Shown here piece after piece: positions 8,272 to 16,558 of a DNA stretch of 64,000 bases (position 1 is the stretch's first letter; each line of letters begins with the position of its first letter). The DNA is from Phycisphaerales bacterium (GTDB lineage: Bacteria > Planctomycetota > Phycisphaerae > Phycisphaerales > UBA1924). The DNA is taken from NCBI GenBank assembly GCA_028279375.1, contig JANQNW010000009.1, positions 1 through 64,000 on the forward strand, written 5' to 3'. Under the pieces are notes generated by a model, which was not told the DNA's origin, made no database searches, and saw only the letters and a program-made list of their open reading frames with translations. The position numbers and the translations under genes were made by a program.

Positions 8272-9693
8272 ATGCCTGCGTCGATTGAGAGATCGGAGCT
8301 TGTCCAACGCGCTGACCGACTGATGGCCACCGGCGATCACGCGGAGGCCGTGCGCGTCTACGAGCAGGCGGTCACCGAGTCGCGCGATGACGTCCGCGCG
8401 CTGCATCGACTGGCGATCATCTACATCCGGTTGCAGCGACAGACGGAGGCGGCGTCGCTCCTGATGCGGGCAGCCGAGCTCGAACCGTCGAACGCTCAAG
8501 TCCTCGAAGACCTCGCGGTCCTGCTCGACAGTTTCGGGCGGCATGCCGAGAGTGTTGAACTCGCCGAGCACGCACACGCGCTCGACTCAACCTGCGCTCG
8601 CGCGGTCAGCCTGATCGCCAAGAACCTGGGGCGTCGGGGCCGATCGGCGGACGCGGTCTCGCTCCTTGAGCAAGTCCTCGCCGGGGAGGCGATCGAATCG
8701 CGCATCAAGGCCGATCTCACATGGCAGTTGGCGCGTCTGCACGCGGAATCGGGGGATCATCGGCAATGCATCGAGTCGATTCAGAAGGCGCAGCGACTGC
8801 TGGTCGCGGCTCTCCCGAATGCGCCAGGTCGCGCCAACGAGTTTGTTGACCTCGTTGATCGATGCGCCGACGCGCTGACGCCTGGCGCACATGCTCACGG
8901 CGCCAAGGCGTCACCTGGCACGCACGTGCCGAAGCACCTCTTCCTGCTCGGATTTCCGCGCAGCGGCACAACGCTCGCCGAGTCCCTGCTTGTGAGCCAG
9001 CCTGGTGTGACAGCCACCGAGGAGGACCAATACCTCCACCACATGCTGACAGGAATTCCGGAGAGACTCGGCGCCCAGCGGACCTATCCAGAGTGTCTCG
9101 AGTTGCTCAGTGCGGAAGATCTCAGCGCGCTTCGAGACGAGTATTGGCGCGCGCAGCGCTATTACTTCGAGATCGATAGCGCGACAGTCCTTCACGTTGA
9201 CAAGTCGCCGCTGAATCTGATTCACCTCGGCGCGATTCGGCGTCTCTTTCCCGACGCCGCAGTCGTCGTGGCGATTCGGGACCCGCGCGATGTCGTGCTG
9301 AGTTGCCAGATGCAGTCATTTCACGACGGGCAGGCGGTTCTTCACCATTCGCTTCAGAGCTCGGCTCGTGTCTACGCGGCGACCATGCGTCTCTGGCGGC
9401 GATGCCGAGCATGCCTTGATCTGGCGTGGTGCGAACTTCGATATGAGTCCCTGATTGAGGATCCGGAATCTCGGGTGCGCGAGATCCTGTCGATGCTCGA
9501 CCTCGGCATGGACTTACAGGCGTTCCGGCGACGAGACTCCCGACCGGCACGCGCCATCCGGACTCCGAGCGCTGACGCTGCGCGAGCGGAGACGCATCCA
9601 CGCGCTGTCGGGAGATGGCGCTACTACGAGGACTATCTCAAGCCAGTGATGACTGAACTCGACCCGTTCGTGTCTGCGTTCGGCTACGAGTGA
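8272..9693 (+). CDS. TPR-repeat sulfotransferase
   Basis: A 473-residue two-part protein. Residues about 5-190 are tetratricopeptide repeats (for example HAEAVRVYEQAV, TEAASLLMRAAELEPSNAQ, HAESVELAEHAHALD). Residues about 220-470 form a sulfotransferase domain: the 5'-phosphosulfate loop LLGFPRSGTTLAESLL, the VDKSPLN segment, the 3'-phosphate motif VVVAIRDPRDVVLS, and the C-terminal RAVGRWRYYEDYLKPV typical of TPR-sulfotransferases. It would transfer sulfate from PAPS to an unknown acceptor, probably a protein tyrosine or a glycan. Its stop codon abuts the stop of the convergent PfkB gene, the two together forming TGATCA. Confidence 0.9.
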   Translation: MPASIERSELVQRADRLMATGDHAEAVRVYEQAVTESRDDVRALHRLAIIYIRLQRQTEAASLLMRAAELEPSNAQVLEDLAVLLDSFGRHAESVELAEHAHALDSTCARAVSLIAKNLGRRGRSADAVSLLEQVLAGEAIESRIKADLTWQLARLHAESGDHRQCIESIQKAQRLLVAALPNAPGRANEFVDLVDRCADALTPGAHAHGAKASPGTHVPKHLFLLGFPRSGTTLAESLLVSQPGVTATEEDQYLHHMLTGIPERLGAQRTYPECLELLSAEDLSALRDEYWRAQRYYFEIDSATVLHVDKSPLNLIHLGAIRRLFPDAAVVVAIRDPRDVVLSCQMQSFHDGQAVLHHSLQSSARVYAATMRLWRRCRACLDLAWCELRYESLIEDPESRVREILSMLDLGMDLQAFRRRDSRPARAIRTPSADAARAETHPRAVGRWRYYEDYLKPVMTELDPFVSAFGYE

Positions 9694-10626
9694 TCAGCCG
9701 GAGCAGACGATCTTCCTGAATTCATCGAGGCGGGCGTCGATCTCTTCCTCGCGCAGTTCGGCAAGACGATCGAGGCTGAAACTCTCGATGGTGTAGCTGG
9801 CGATGATCGTGCCGTGGGCAAGGCCGGCGCGAATTGTCTCGAAGGCGATCGGCTCGCTGCCGAAGTGCCCGGCCGCATGTTCACGCGCCATATAGCCCAG
9901 AAGTCCTCCAGCGAAGCTGTCGCCGGCGCCCGTGGGATCGACGACCGTCTCGGTGGGAAACGCAGGAAGAGCGCCGAGGCCATCGCGATGCACCAGCACG
10001 CATCCGTGCTCGCCCTTCTTGATGATCGCAAAGGACGGGCCCAGATCGAGGATGGCCTTGCCAGCGGTGATCGCATTGCGATGACCGGTCAGCAGCATGG
10101 CCTCTTCGTCGTTGAGGACGAGACCGTCGATGTGGCTCATCAGGGCGAGGAGTTCGACCTTCGCCGTCTCGATCCACAGGTTCATGGTGTCGGCCACGGC
10201 GATCACGCGACCCGGGAAGTTCTCGAGGAGTTCTAGTTGGACGGACGGGTGCGTGTTGGCGAGGAAAATGTACTTGGAGTCTCGATACTCCTGCGGCGTC
10301 AGTGGCGGATGCTCCGCCAGGACGCCGAGTTCAGTGAAGAGCGTCTCGCGAACGTTCATGTTGTCGAGGTACTTGCCGCCCCATGCGAATGTCCGCGAGT
10401 CCTGGCGCTGTTCGATCCCCTGTATGCAGACGCGCGGGAATCGGGTGAAAGTCGTGCGGAAGCCATCGTGGAAGTCGCCTCCGACCGCCGCCACCATGCG
10501 AACAGGCGTGAAAAAGGACGCCGCAGCGGCGAAGTAGGTCGCCGAACCACCGAGGACGGCCTCCGCGTTGCCGGTCGGCGTGTGAACGGTGTCGATGCCG
10601 ATAGTGCCGGTGACGATGAGCGGCAT
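9694..10626 (-). CDS. PfkB family carbohydrate or nucleoside kinase
   Basis: A 310-residue ribokinase-superfamily kinase. The N-terminal GTIGIDTVHTP and GGSATYFAAAASFF are the substrate-binding region, and VVDPTGAGDSFAGGLLGYM near residue 225 is the second PfkB signature with the catalytic Asp. Length and motifs are complete. The lid region (DSRTFAWGGKYLDNMNVRET) suggests a sugar or nucleoside substrate, which cannot be named from sequence alone. The start ATG at 10626 has GGAGA about 10 bases upstream. It is divergent from gltX. Confidence 0.88.
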   Translation of the reverse strand: MPLIVTGTIGIDTVHTPTGNAEAVLGGSATYFAAAASFFTPVRMVAAVGGDFHDGFRTTFTRFPRVCIQGIEQRQDSRTFAWGGKYLDNMNVRETLFTELGVLAEHPPLTPQEYRDSKYIFLANTHPSVQLELLENFPGRVIAVADTMNLWIETAKVELLALMSHIDGLVLNDEEAMLLTGHRNAITAGKAILDLGPSFAIIKKGEHGCVLVHRDGLGALPAFPTETVVDPTGAGDSFAGGLLGYMAREHAAGHFGSEPIAFETIRAGLAHGTIIASYTIESFSLDRLAELREEEIDARLDEFRKIVCSG

Positions 10627-10729
10627 TGAAGGTCTCCGGGATTGGCGGACAGACTGACAGGAAACGAGCGTCGAAGGGTACGCCGACGAACGACTGCTCG
10701 CCAGCGGGTGCGCGCGCCGGCGGAGGCGT

Positions 10730-10735
10730 TACTCT
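10730..10735 (+). promoter_or_regulatory. Putative -10 box of gltX (TACTCT)
   Basis: TACTCT ends seven bases before the gltX ATG, with no ribosome binding site in between. It is one of six boxes in this window placed 6-9 bases before a start codon, consistent with a leaderless transcript. Confidence 0.35.
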
Positions 10736-10742
10736 AACCGCC

Positions 10743-12425
10743 ATGTCCACCGAAAGACCAAGCGTTGTCACTCGATTCGCGCCGTCTCCGACGGGCCATC
10801 TTCACATTGGCGGCGCCCGCACGGCGCTCTTCTGCTGGGCGCTGGCGCATGGCGCCGGGGGCTCATTCCTGCTGCGCATCGAGGACACGGATCAGGCGCG
10901 GTCGAGCGAAGACTCGACCCGTCGGATTCTCAGCGACCTCGCCTGGCTCGGAATCGCCTGGGATCAGGGGCCGAACTTCACTGACGAGGCAGGGCGTTCG
11001 CTCGGAGGCGACCCCTTCGGCGTCGCGCCCTTCAACCAGTCCGAGCGCCTCTCGATTTACAACGAGCACATGGACCGGCTTCTGGCCGCTGGCGACGCCT
11101 ACCACGCGTTCGAGACGCCCGAAGAACTGGACGCCCAGCGCAAGGCGGCCCTGGCAGAGAAGAAGCAGTACCGTTACGACCGCGCGGCGCTGGAGATTCT
11201 TGCTGAGGAGCGCGCTGCTCGCGCCGCCGGTGGCGAGGAGCATGTCATTCGCTTTCGCGTGCCGGATGCGGGCATCACGGTGCAGGATTCAGTTCTCGGC
11301 GAGGTGAATATCAAGCCGGGTGAGGTGGACGATTTCATCATTCGCAAGCGCGACGGATTCCCGACGTATCACTTCGCCGTCGTCGTGGATGATGAACTCA
11401 TGGGCGTGACACATGTCGTGCGCGGACAGGAGCATCTCGCCAATACGCCCCGCCACGTCGCCCTCCAGAAGGCGCTCGGGTTCCGAACGCCTGTGTACGC
11501 CCATACACCGCTGATCTTCAATCCCGACGGCTCCAAGATGAGCAAGCGTGACAAGGACAAGGCTGCACGGGAAGCGTGCAAATCAAAGGCGCTCAGCGCG
11601 AGTCCTGCGGCGTCGATCTCGGACGAGGAACTCACGACCTGGGTCGGGGACAAGCGATCGCAGCTCTCGATCGAGCAGCTTGAGGACCTGGCGGAGCACC
11701 TGCACATCGGACTGCCGGAGATCAATGTCGAGGACTTCCGAGCCGCCGGCTATCTGCCTGAAGTGGTCTGCAACTATCTGGCATTGCTTGGCTGGTCCCC
11801 CGGAGACGACATCGAGAAGTTCGACAACGCCTTCCTTGCCGAGCGATTCAGTCTCTCCCGGATCGGCAAGTCGAACGCGAAGTTCGATCGCAACAAGCTC
11901 CTGGCGTTCAACACCGACGCGCTCGCCGATATGAGCGATGAGGACTTCGATCGTCGATGGCGCGCCTGGTGTGAGGCGGAGTCGCCCGAGATCGTCGGGA
12001 ACCTCAGTGAGGGTCAGTTCTCCATGCTCGCGCGTGCATTGCGGCCGCGTGTGAAGACCTTCCTGGATGCAGCCGAAAACGCGGCGTTCAGCCTGATCGA
12101 CGCCGGCGCGATCGAGTTCGACGAGAAGGCCGTGAATAAGGTTCTTCTGAAGAACGATTGCGCCGGTCTCTCAACGCTCGCGGAGTTGCGGGACGCGCTC
12201 GGGGCGCTTGGGTCATTTGATCCGGAGTCGGTGCAGTCCGGAATTAACGCCTTCGCCGAAGAGCGTGAGTTCGGTCTCGGCAAGGTCGCCCAGCCACTTC
12301 GCGTCGCCGTCACGGGCAGCACAGTGAGTCCACCGATTGATCTGACGCTGGCGGTGCTCGGCCAGGACGAGGTCGTCGCGCGTATCGAGCGATGCCTCGC
12401 GCATTGCGAGTCGTTGCAGAGCTAG
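10743..12425 (+). CDS. gltX: Glutamyl-tRNA synthetase with an insert after KMSKR
   Basis: Class I aminoacyl-tRNA synthetase charging tRNA-Glu (and possibly tRNA-Gln). The 560-residue protein begins VVTRFAPSPTGHLHIGGART, where HIGG is the HIGH-type signature, and carries GSKMSKRDK with Lys265. In usual GltX proteins KMSKRDG is followed within about ten residues by the GYLPEAL(L/V)NYL helix. Here about 60 residues (roughly 270-330; rich in charged residues, e.g. EQLEDLAEHLHIGLPEINVED) lie between KMSKRD and GYLPEVVCNYLALLGW. The remainder is a normal anticodon-binding domain. The ATG at 10743 is chosen because it precedes the conserved start directly; upstream in-frame codons have no conserved content. 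Confidence 0.95.
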   Translation: MSTERPSVVTRFAPSPTGHLHIGGARTALFCWALAHGAGGSFLLRIEDTDQARSSEDSTRRILSDLAWLGIAWDQGPNFTDEAGRSLGGDPFGVAPFNQSERLSIYNEHMDRLLAAGDAYHAFETPEELDAQRKAALAEKKQYRYDRAALEILAEERAARAAGGEEHVIRFRVPDAGITVQDSVLGEVNIKPGEVDDFIIRKRDGFPTYHFAVVVDDELMGVTHVVRGQEHLANTPRHVALQKALGFRTPVYAHTPLIFNPDGSKMSKRDKDKAAREACKSKALSASPAASISDEELTTWVGDKRSQLSIEQLEDLAEHLHIGLPEINVEDFRAAGYLPEVVCNYLALLGWSPGDDIEKFDNAFLAERFSLSRIGKSNAKFDRNKLLAFNTDALADMSDEDFDRRWRAWCEAESPEIVGNLSEGQFSMLARALRPRVKTFLDAAENAAFSLIDAGAIEFDEKAVNKVLLKNDCAGLSTLAELRDALGALGSFDPESVQSGINAFAEEREFGLGKVAQPLRVAVTGSTVSPPIDLTLAVLGQDEVVARIERCLAHCESLQS

Positions 12426-12432
12426 GTGGGAC

Positions 12433-14586
12433 TCAGGGCTCGGTGGACGCGGCCTGCGCATTGAGCCGATCGCGCATCAGGAACTCGAATGATCCCATCG
12501 CGGCTGCGCTCGTCTCGGGCGTGTCCGCGGGGAGCTGTTTGCGCACGTAGTCGCCATCCGGCATCATCGCCCACGAACAAACGCGATCGGCCAGGGCCGT
12601 TTCGAGAATGGTCCAGAGCCTTCCTCTGATGCCTCGATCGTTGATTGGAGTCGCGGCTTCGACGCGATGACTGAGATTGCGGAACATCCAGTCCGCTGAC
12701 GCGATGAACCACTTGCCATCGACGGGGTCTTCAGCGCCGGCGCCGAAGTAGAAGATGCGCGAGTGCTCGAGGAATCTCCCGATAACGCTCGTCACGCGAA
12801 TATTCTCGCTGAGTCCCGGCACGCCTGGACGGATGCAGCAGAAGCCGCGCACAATCAGATCGATCTCGACGCCGGCCTGAGACGCCTCATAGAGAATGTC
12901 GATGATCTCCGGATCCTGGAGTGAATTCATCTTGGCGATGATCCTCCCCTTGCCTCCGTCTCTCGCGACCTCGATCTCCTCGTGGATCAGTGCGACAAAT
13001 GAACTCCGCATGCGCGCGGGCGCGACGAGGAGTCGGTTGTAGTTGCGCTTGCGCGAGCGGCCTGTCAGGTAGTTGGAGAGATCGACAACATCCTCGGAGA
13101 TGGCCGGGTCGCAAGTCAGCAATCCGATGTCGGTATAGAGACGCGCGGTGCCGGAGTTGTAATTTCCGGTTCCGAGATGGCAATAGCAGCGCAATCCGTC
13201 CGGGTCCTGTCGGACGACCAGGACGGTCTTGCAGTGCGTCTTGAGTCCGACGACGCCGTAGGCCACGTGGACGCCCGCCTTCTCGAGGCGCTGCGCGACC
13301 TGGATGTTCGTGAATTCGTCGAGACGAGCGCGAAGTTCGACGAGACACGCCACCTGCTTGCCGGCTTCGGCGGCGCGAATCAACTCGTGGACGAATGGCG
13401 AGCCGGGGCTCGTGCGATAGAGCGTCATCTTGATCGCGAGCACGCGCGGATCGGAGGCGGCTGTGGCGATGAGTCGCTCCACGCTTGCGGAGAATGACTC
13501 GTACGGATGATGAACGATGATGTCGCCCTGGCGAATCGTCGCGAAGATGTCGGAATCCTCATCCGCAAGACGCGGCGGCACGACGCCCGTCCAGGGCTTG
13601 AACTGGAGTTCCGGCCGCTCGAGCGAGGCGATCTCGTTGAGCGTCGTATAGTCGAGCAGGCCGTCGCATTCATAGACGCTCGACTCTTCGAGCCCGAGCT
13701 CCTCGAGCACCAGTTGCACGATGCGCGGCGACGCGCCCTTCTGCACCTCGAGCCGCACGGCTGAGGCGAAGCGGCGCATTCGCAGTTCTGCTTCCATCGA
13801 TTCGAGAAGATCATCGATATCAGCGTCGTCGCGATCAAGCTCGATATTGCGCGTCACGCGGAAGGGGGCGACGTCCGTGATGACCATGTCAGGGAAGAGC
13901 CCATCGAGATTGTGAATGATCACTTCCGTCGATCGGACAAACCGGCCTGCGCCGCCGTGGGCGGGAGTCGTCGTCGGAACCCACTGCGGAATGCTTGTTG
14001 GCGCCTTGACGCGCGCGAACAACTCCTCGGCCTGATCGGGGTGGCGCAGGATGACGCCGATGGAGATGCTCAAACTCGAGATGAACGGGAATCGATGGCC
14101 CGGATCCACGGCCAGCGGCGTGAGGATCGGGAAGACGCTCTCCCGGAACCAACGATCCAGATGAGCGCGCTCCTCGGCGCTGGTCTCTTCATAGGAGACC
14201 AACTCGATACCCTCATCCGCCAGTTGCGGCACGATCTCCTGAAGGTAAATGCGTGATTGCTCCTCCGTCTGTCGAATGATCTCGTCGCGGATCGCGTCGA
14301 GCTGCTCCGCGGGCGTCATGCCGTCCGGCGACTGCGCGCTGACGCCGGCGCCCAACTGGCTCGTCAGACCGCCGACGCGCTTCATAACGAACTCGTCGAG
14401 ATTCGAGCTGAAGATCGAGAGGAATCGAGTTCGTTCGAGGAGAGGGAAATCCTCCCGCTGCGTCTGCGCGAGCACACGCTCGTTGAACTTGAGCCATGAG
14501 AGTTCGCGATTGAGAAAGCGCTGAGGCGTCGAATCTTCGGCCTTCGCCTTGCTGACTCCTTGCTGGTCCTGCGGTGCAGTTGTCAT
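12433..14586 (-). CDS. ppk1: Polyphosphate kinase 1
   Basis: Makes inorganic polyphosphate from ATP reversibly. The 717 residues fit the family length. The N-domain shows FLNRELSWLKFNERVL, the head domain follows, and the catalytic domains contain TLYRTSPGSPFVHELI, VELRARLDEFTNI and GLKTHCKTVLVV, where His451 is the expected autophosphorylated residue. The second motif region is FCCIRPGVPGLSENI ... SIIGRFLEHSR-like (here SVIGRFLEHSRIFYF). Its start overlaps the stop of the pterin gene upstream as ATGA, so the two are co-transcribed. It converges on gltX with a 7-base gap and no terminator. Confidence 0.96.
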   Translation of the reverse strand: MTTAPQDQQGVSKAKAEDSTPQRFLNRELSWLKFNERVLAQTQREDFPLLERTRFLSIFSSNLDEFVMKRVGGLTSQLGAGVSAQSPDGMTPAEQLDAIRDEIIRQTEEQSRIYLQEIVPQLADEGIELVSYEETSAEERAHLDRWFRESVFPILTPLAVDPGHRFPFISSLSISIGVILRHPDQAEELFARVKAPTSIPQWVPTTTPAHGGAGRFVRSTEVIIHNLDGLFPDMVITDVAPFRVTRNIELDRDDADIDDLLESMEAELRMRRFASAVRLEVQKGASPRIVQLVLEELGLEESSVYECDGLLDYTTLNEIASLERPELQFKPWTGVVPPRLADEDSDIFATIRQGDIIVHHPYESFSASVERLIATAASDPRVLAIKMTLYRTSPGSPFVHELIRAAEAGKQVACLVELRARLDEFTNIQVAQRLEKAGVHVAYGVVGLKTHCKTVLVVRQDPDGLRCYCHLGTGNYNSGTARLYTDIGLLTCDPAISEDVVDLSNYLTGRSRKRNYNRLLVAPARMRSSFVALIHEEIEVARDGGKGRIIAKMNSLQDPEIIDILYEASQAGVEIDLIVRGFCCIRPGVPGLSENIRVTSVIGRFLEHSRIFYFGAGAEDPVDGKWFIASADWMFRNLSHRVEAATPINDRGIRGRLWTILETALADRVCSWAMMPDGDYVRKQLPADTPETSAAAMGSFEFLMRDRLNAQAASTEP

Positions 14587-14993
14587 GCGTGCTCTCTATG
14601 GCGTTCGGCGCCTGGTTTGGATGGGCGATAGACGGCGACGCATCCCGGCGCCTCGGTCACGGCGACGCTCTGGAGTCGCACTTCCGACGCCCCAAGCGAT
14701 TCGAGGGCCTCATCGAGCGATTCGAAGAGATACGACGCGACATGCTCGGCCGTAGGGTTCAATCGATCGAATGGCTCGACCTCATTGAGGTTGGCGTTGT
14801 GATAGCGGGCGAGAATATCGTGCAGGGACGTCTCAATCGTATGGAAATCGCACAGGAGGCCATCTCGATCGAGTGATGGTCCCGCGAGTGTCACGGAGAC
14901 ACCCCAGTTGTGGCCGTGCGTCTTTTCTCGCGCGCCAGCCATCTCAATCGCGTGCGCGGCACAGAATTCAGCGTTCACCGTGATCTCGTACAT
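14583..14993 (-). CDS. 6-pyruvoyl-tetrahydropterin synthase-like protein, PTPS-III type (Glu, no catalytic Cys)
   Basis: A 136-residue member of the PTPS/QueD family. The zinc ligands are in place: His14 (FCAAH), His26 and His28 (THGHNW). The C-terminal VTEAPGCVAVY contains the conserved Glu. The catalytic Cys of QueD and PTPS, normally four residues before HGH, is absent (Arg22), and a Glu (Glu23) lies beside that place. Such Glu-containing proteins, called PTPS-III, were shown to replace FolB (dihydroneopterin aldolase) in folate synthesis, and planctomycetes were among the phyla lacking folB. A folate role is therefore more likely than queuosine. The gene leads a two-gene operon with ppk1 (ATGA overlap). 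A TATACT box lies nine bases before the ATG. Confidence 0.85.
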   Translation of the reverse strand: MYEITVNAEFCAAHAIEMAGAREKTHGHNWGVSVTLAGPSLDRDGLLCDFHTIETSLHDILARYHNANLNEVEPFDRLNPTAEHVASYLFESLDEALESLGASEVRLQSVAVTEAPGCVAVYRPSKPGAERHREHA

Positions 14994-15002
14994 CGTCCTG
15001 CA

Positions 15003-15008
15003 AGTATA
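15003..15008 (-). promoter_or_regulatory. Putative -10 box of the PTPS-like/ppk1 operon (TATACT)
   Basis: Reading the minus strand, TATACT ends nine bases before the ATG at 14993. The leader would be absent or only a few bases long. A weak AGGA overlaps the short gap. Confidence 0.45.
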
Positions 15009-15095
15009 GAGGCAGAGTCCGCGTGGACCGCGCTACGTCGTGAATCGGAGGCGCCTTTGGGCCGATAGAACGGCACGTGAAGGGGGCTCCCGCCG

Positions 15096-16505
15096 ATGCT
15101 CGCAATCGATCCTCGATCATTCAGGCCAGGTCAGGAACTGGTCACGAACCTGTATAACCGCGCTGGAGTCAAGCTTCTCTCGACCGGGGCGACACTCACG
15201 CGCGATCTGTGTGAAGCCATCCGGACATCGACGAGCGGTCCGCTCTACCTCGCGTCGTCCGCGAGCGAGGTGCTACGGGAGGTCGCCAAGCCCACGGAGC
15301 GCGACGAACTTGAGATTCACACGGCCGGTGACCTGGCGACCCTCAAGCCGATGTCCCAGCGCTGGCGAACCCGTCTCGGCGTTGAAGACGGCGTTTTCGA
15401 CCGGAGCGCATCGCTGATTCCGACCGACCAGGTCGAACTGCTGACACAAGCGCGTTCGATCTGGCATCCGCGGCTTCGCCAGGCCGCCCGCATCGTCTCT
15501 GAGCGAGCGAAACGGTGGGATCGGGAGGAGCGCCGTCTCCCACGATTCGCCGATCCACTCGACCTGCAGGTCGATCCCGATGCGGACTGGCCGGAAGGGG
15601 GCCGGCTTGCCGGCATGCGCGATGATCGCGTGCAGCGTTTTCGTCAGTTCCTGACGCAACTCATGCGCGGCGAGGGTCTGGACGCCGACGTGCCGGGTCG
15701 CCTGGTCGACGAACTGATCGGCCTGCTGGTGCGCCGTCCGGATCGATTCACCCAGATCGCGCTGCTCACGCCTCGACGCATGGACTTCATTCCGGATCAT
15801 TGTCTGACGACCGCCGCGCTCGCCATCGCGATTGCCGGGCACATGGGTCTCTCGCGACGTCACGTTTATCTCTGTGGTCTGACCGGACTGCTGGCGGATG
15901 TCGGGATGGTTCTGACGCCGCTGGAGTTGCGACTGTCGCAGGGGCCGCTCGATGAGGTCGAGGTCAACAGGGTTCGCCGACATCCCGCGATGAGCGTCGT
16001 GATGCTCGAGACCGTGCCTGGCGTTCCGGAGCCGGTGCTGCTTGGCGCGTACCAGCATCACGAGCGACTCGATGGAGGCGGCTATCCAACGGCTGCTCGC
16101 GCGGACCACATCTCCGATATCGCCAGAATCGTCGCTGTTGCGGACGCCTTCGCCGCGGCGACCCAGCCCCGTCCCTACCGATCATCAAAGCGGCCGCACG
16201 ATGCGCTCGCGGAGTTGCTCGAGCAGGGTCGGCAGGGTCAATACGACCGCGACGCGTTGCGCGGGCTCGTCCATGCTGCCGGTCTTTTCCCGGTAGGCAG
16301 CTATGTGCGGCTCTCAGATGGCCAGCGTGCGATCGTGCTCGCGAGCGATCCGGAGTCTCCGGCGCGGCCGCTTGTTCGCGCACTGCGTCGCTCTCGCGTT
16401 GGTCCGCCGTCACTCGGAGCCTTCATCGACTTGCGCTTGCCTGAGTTCGAAGGCGTGAGCATCGCCGCGGCGATTGATCCGCCCGCGGGCATGATCGGCG
16501 TCTGA
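15096..16505 (+). CDS. HD-GYP-related domain protein with degenerate HD motif
   Basis: A 469-residue protein. The C-terminal half (about 230-400) follows the HD-GYP pattern: HCLTTAALAIAIAGHMGL, LTGLLADVGM, RRHPAMSVVML, then AYQHHERLDGGGYP and IARIVAVADAFAAATQPRPYR. Active HD-GYP phosphodiesterases of cyclic di-GMP have LLHDIG; here the His is replaced (LADVG), so one metal ligand is missing. The GYP loop is intact (GGYP). The N-terminal 200 residues are not recognised. It may be an inactive sensor or scaffold, or act with altered metal binding. The start ATG at 15096 has AAGGGGG about 10 bases upstream. It precedes glmM-like by 53 bases. Confidence 0.75.
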   Translation: MLAIDPRSFRPGQELVTNLYNRAGVKLLSTGATLTRDLCEAIRTSTSGPLYLASSASEVLREVAKPTERDELEIHTAGDLATLKPMSQRWRTRLGVEDGVFDRSASLIPTDQVELLTQARSIWHPRLRQAARIVSERAKRWDREERRLPRFADPLDLQVDPDADWPEGGRLAGMRDDRVQRFRQFLTQLMRGEGLDADVPGRLVDELIGLLVRRPDRFTQIALLTPRRMDFIPDHCLTTAALAIAIAGHMGLSRRHVYLCGLTGLLADVGMVLTPLELRLSQGPLDEVEVNRVRRHPAMSVVMLETVPGVPEPVLLGAYQHHERLDGGGYPTAARADHISDIARIVAVADAFAAATQPRPYRSSKRPHDALAELLEQGRQGQYDRDALRGLVHAAGLFPVGSYVRLSDGQRAIVLASDPESPARPLVRALRRSRVGPPSLGAFIDLRLPEFEGVSIAAAIDPPAGMIGV

Positions 16506-16526
16506 CGCCGATCCGTGGGTGATCGC

Positions 16527-16532
16527 TATCCT
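16527..16532 (+). promoter_or_regulatory. Putative -10 box before the glmM-like gene (TATCCT)
   Basis: TATCCT followed by GTG lies 26 bases before the ATG, with a CAGGAG ribosome site in the short leader. An identical TATCCTGTG string occurs upstream of the 3D-domain gene at 52913. Confidence 0.35.
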
Positions 16533-16558
16533 GTGAGCCACTTCCGCGCAGGAGCGAC

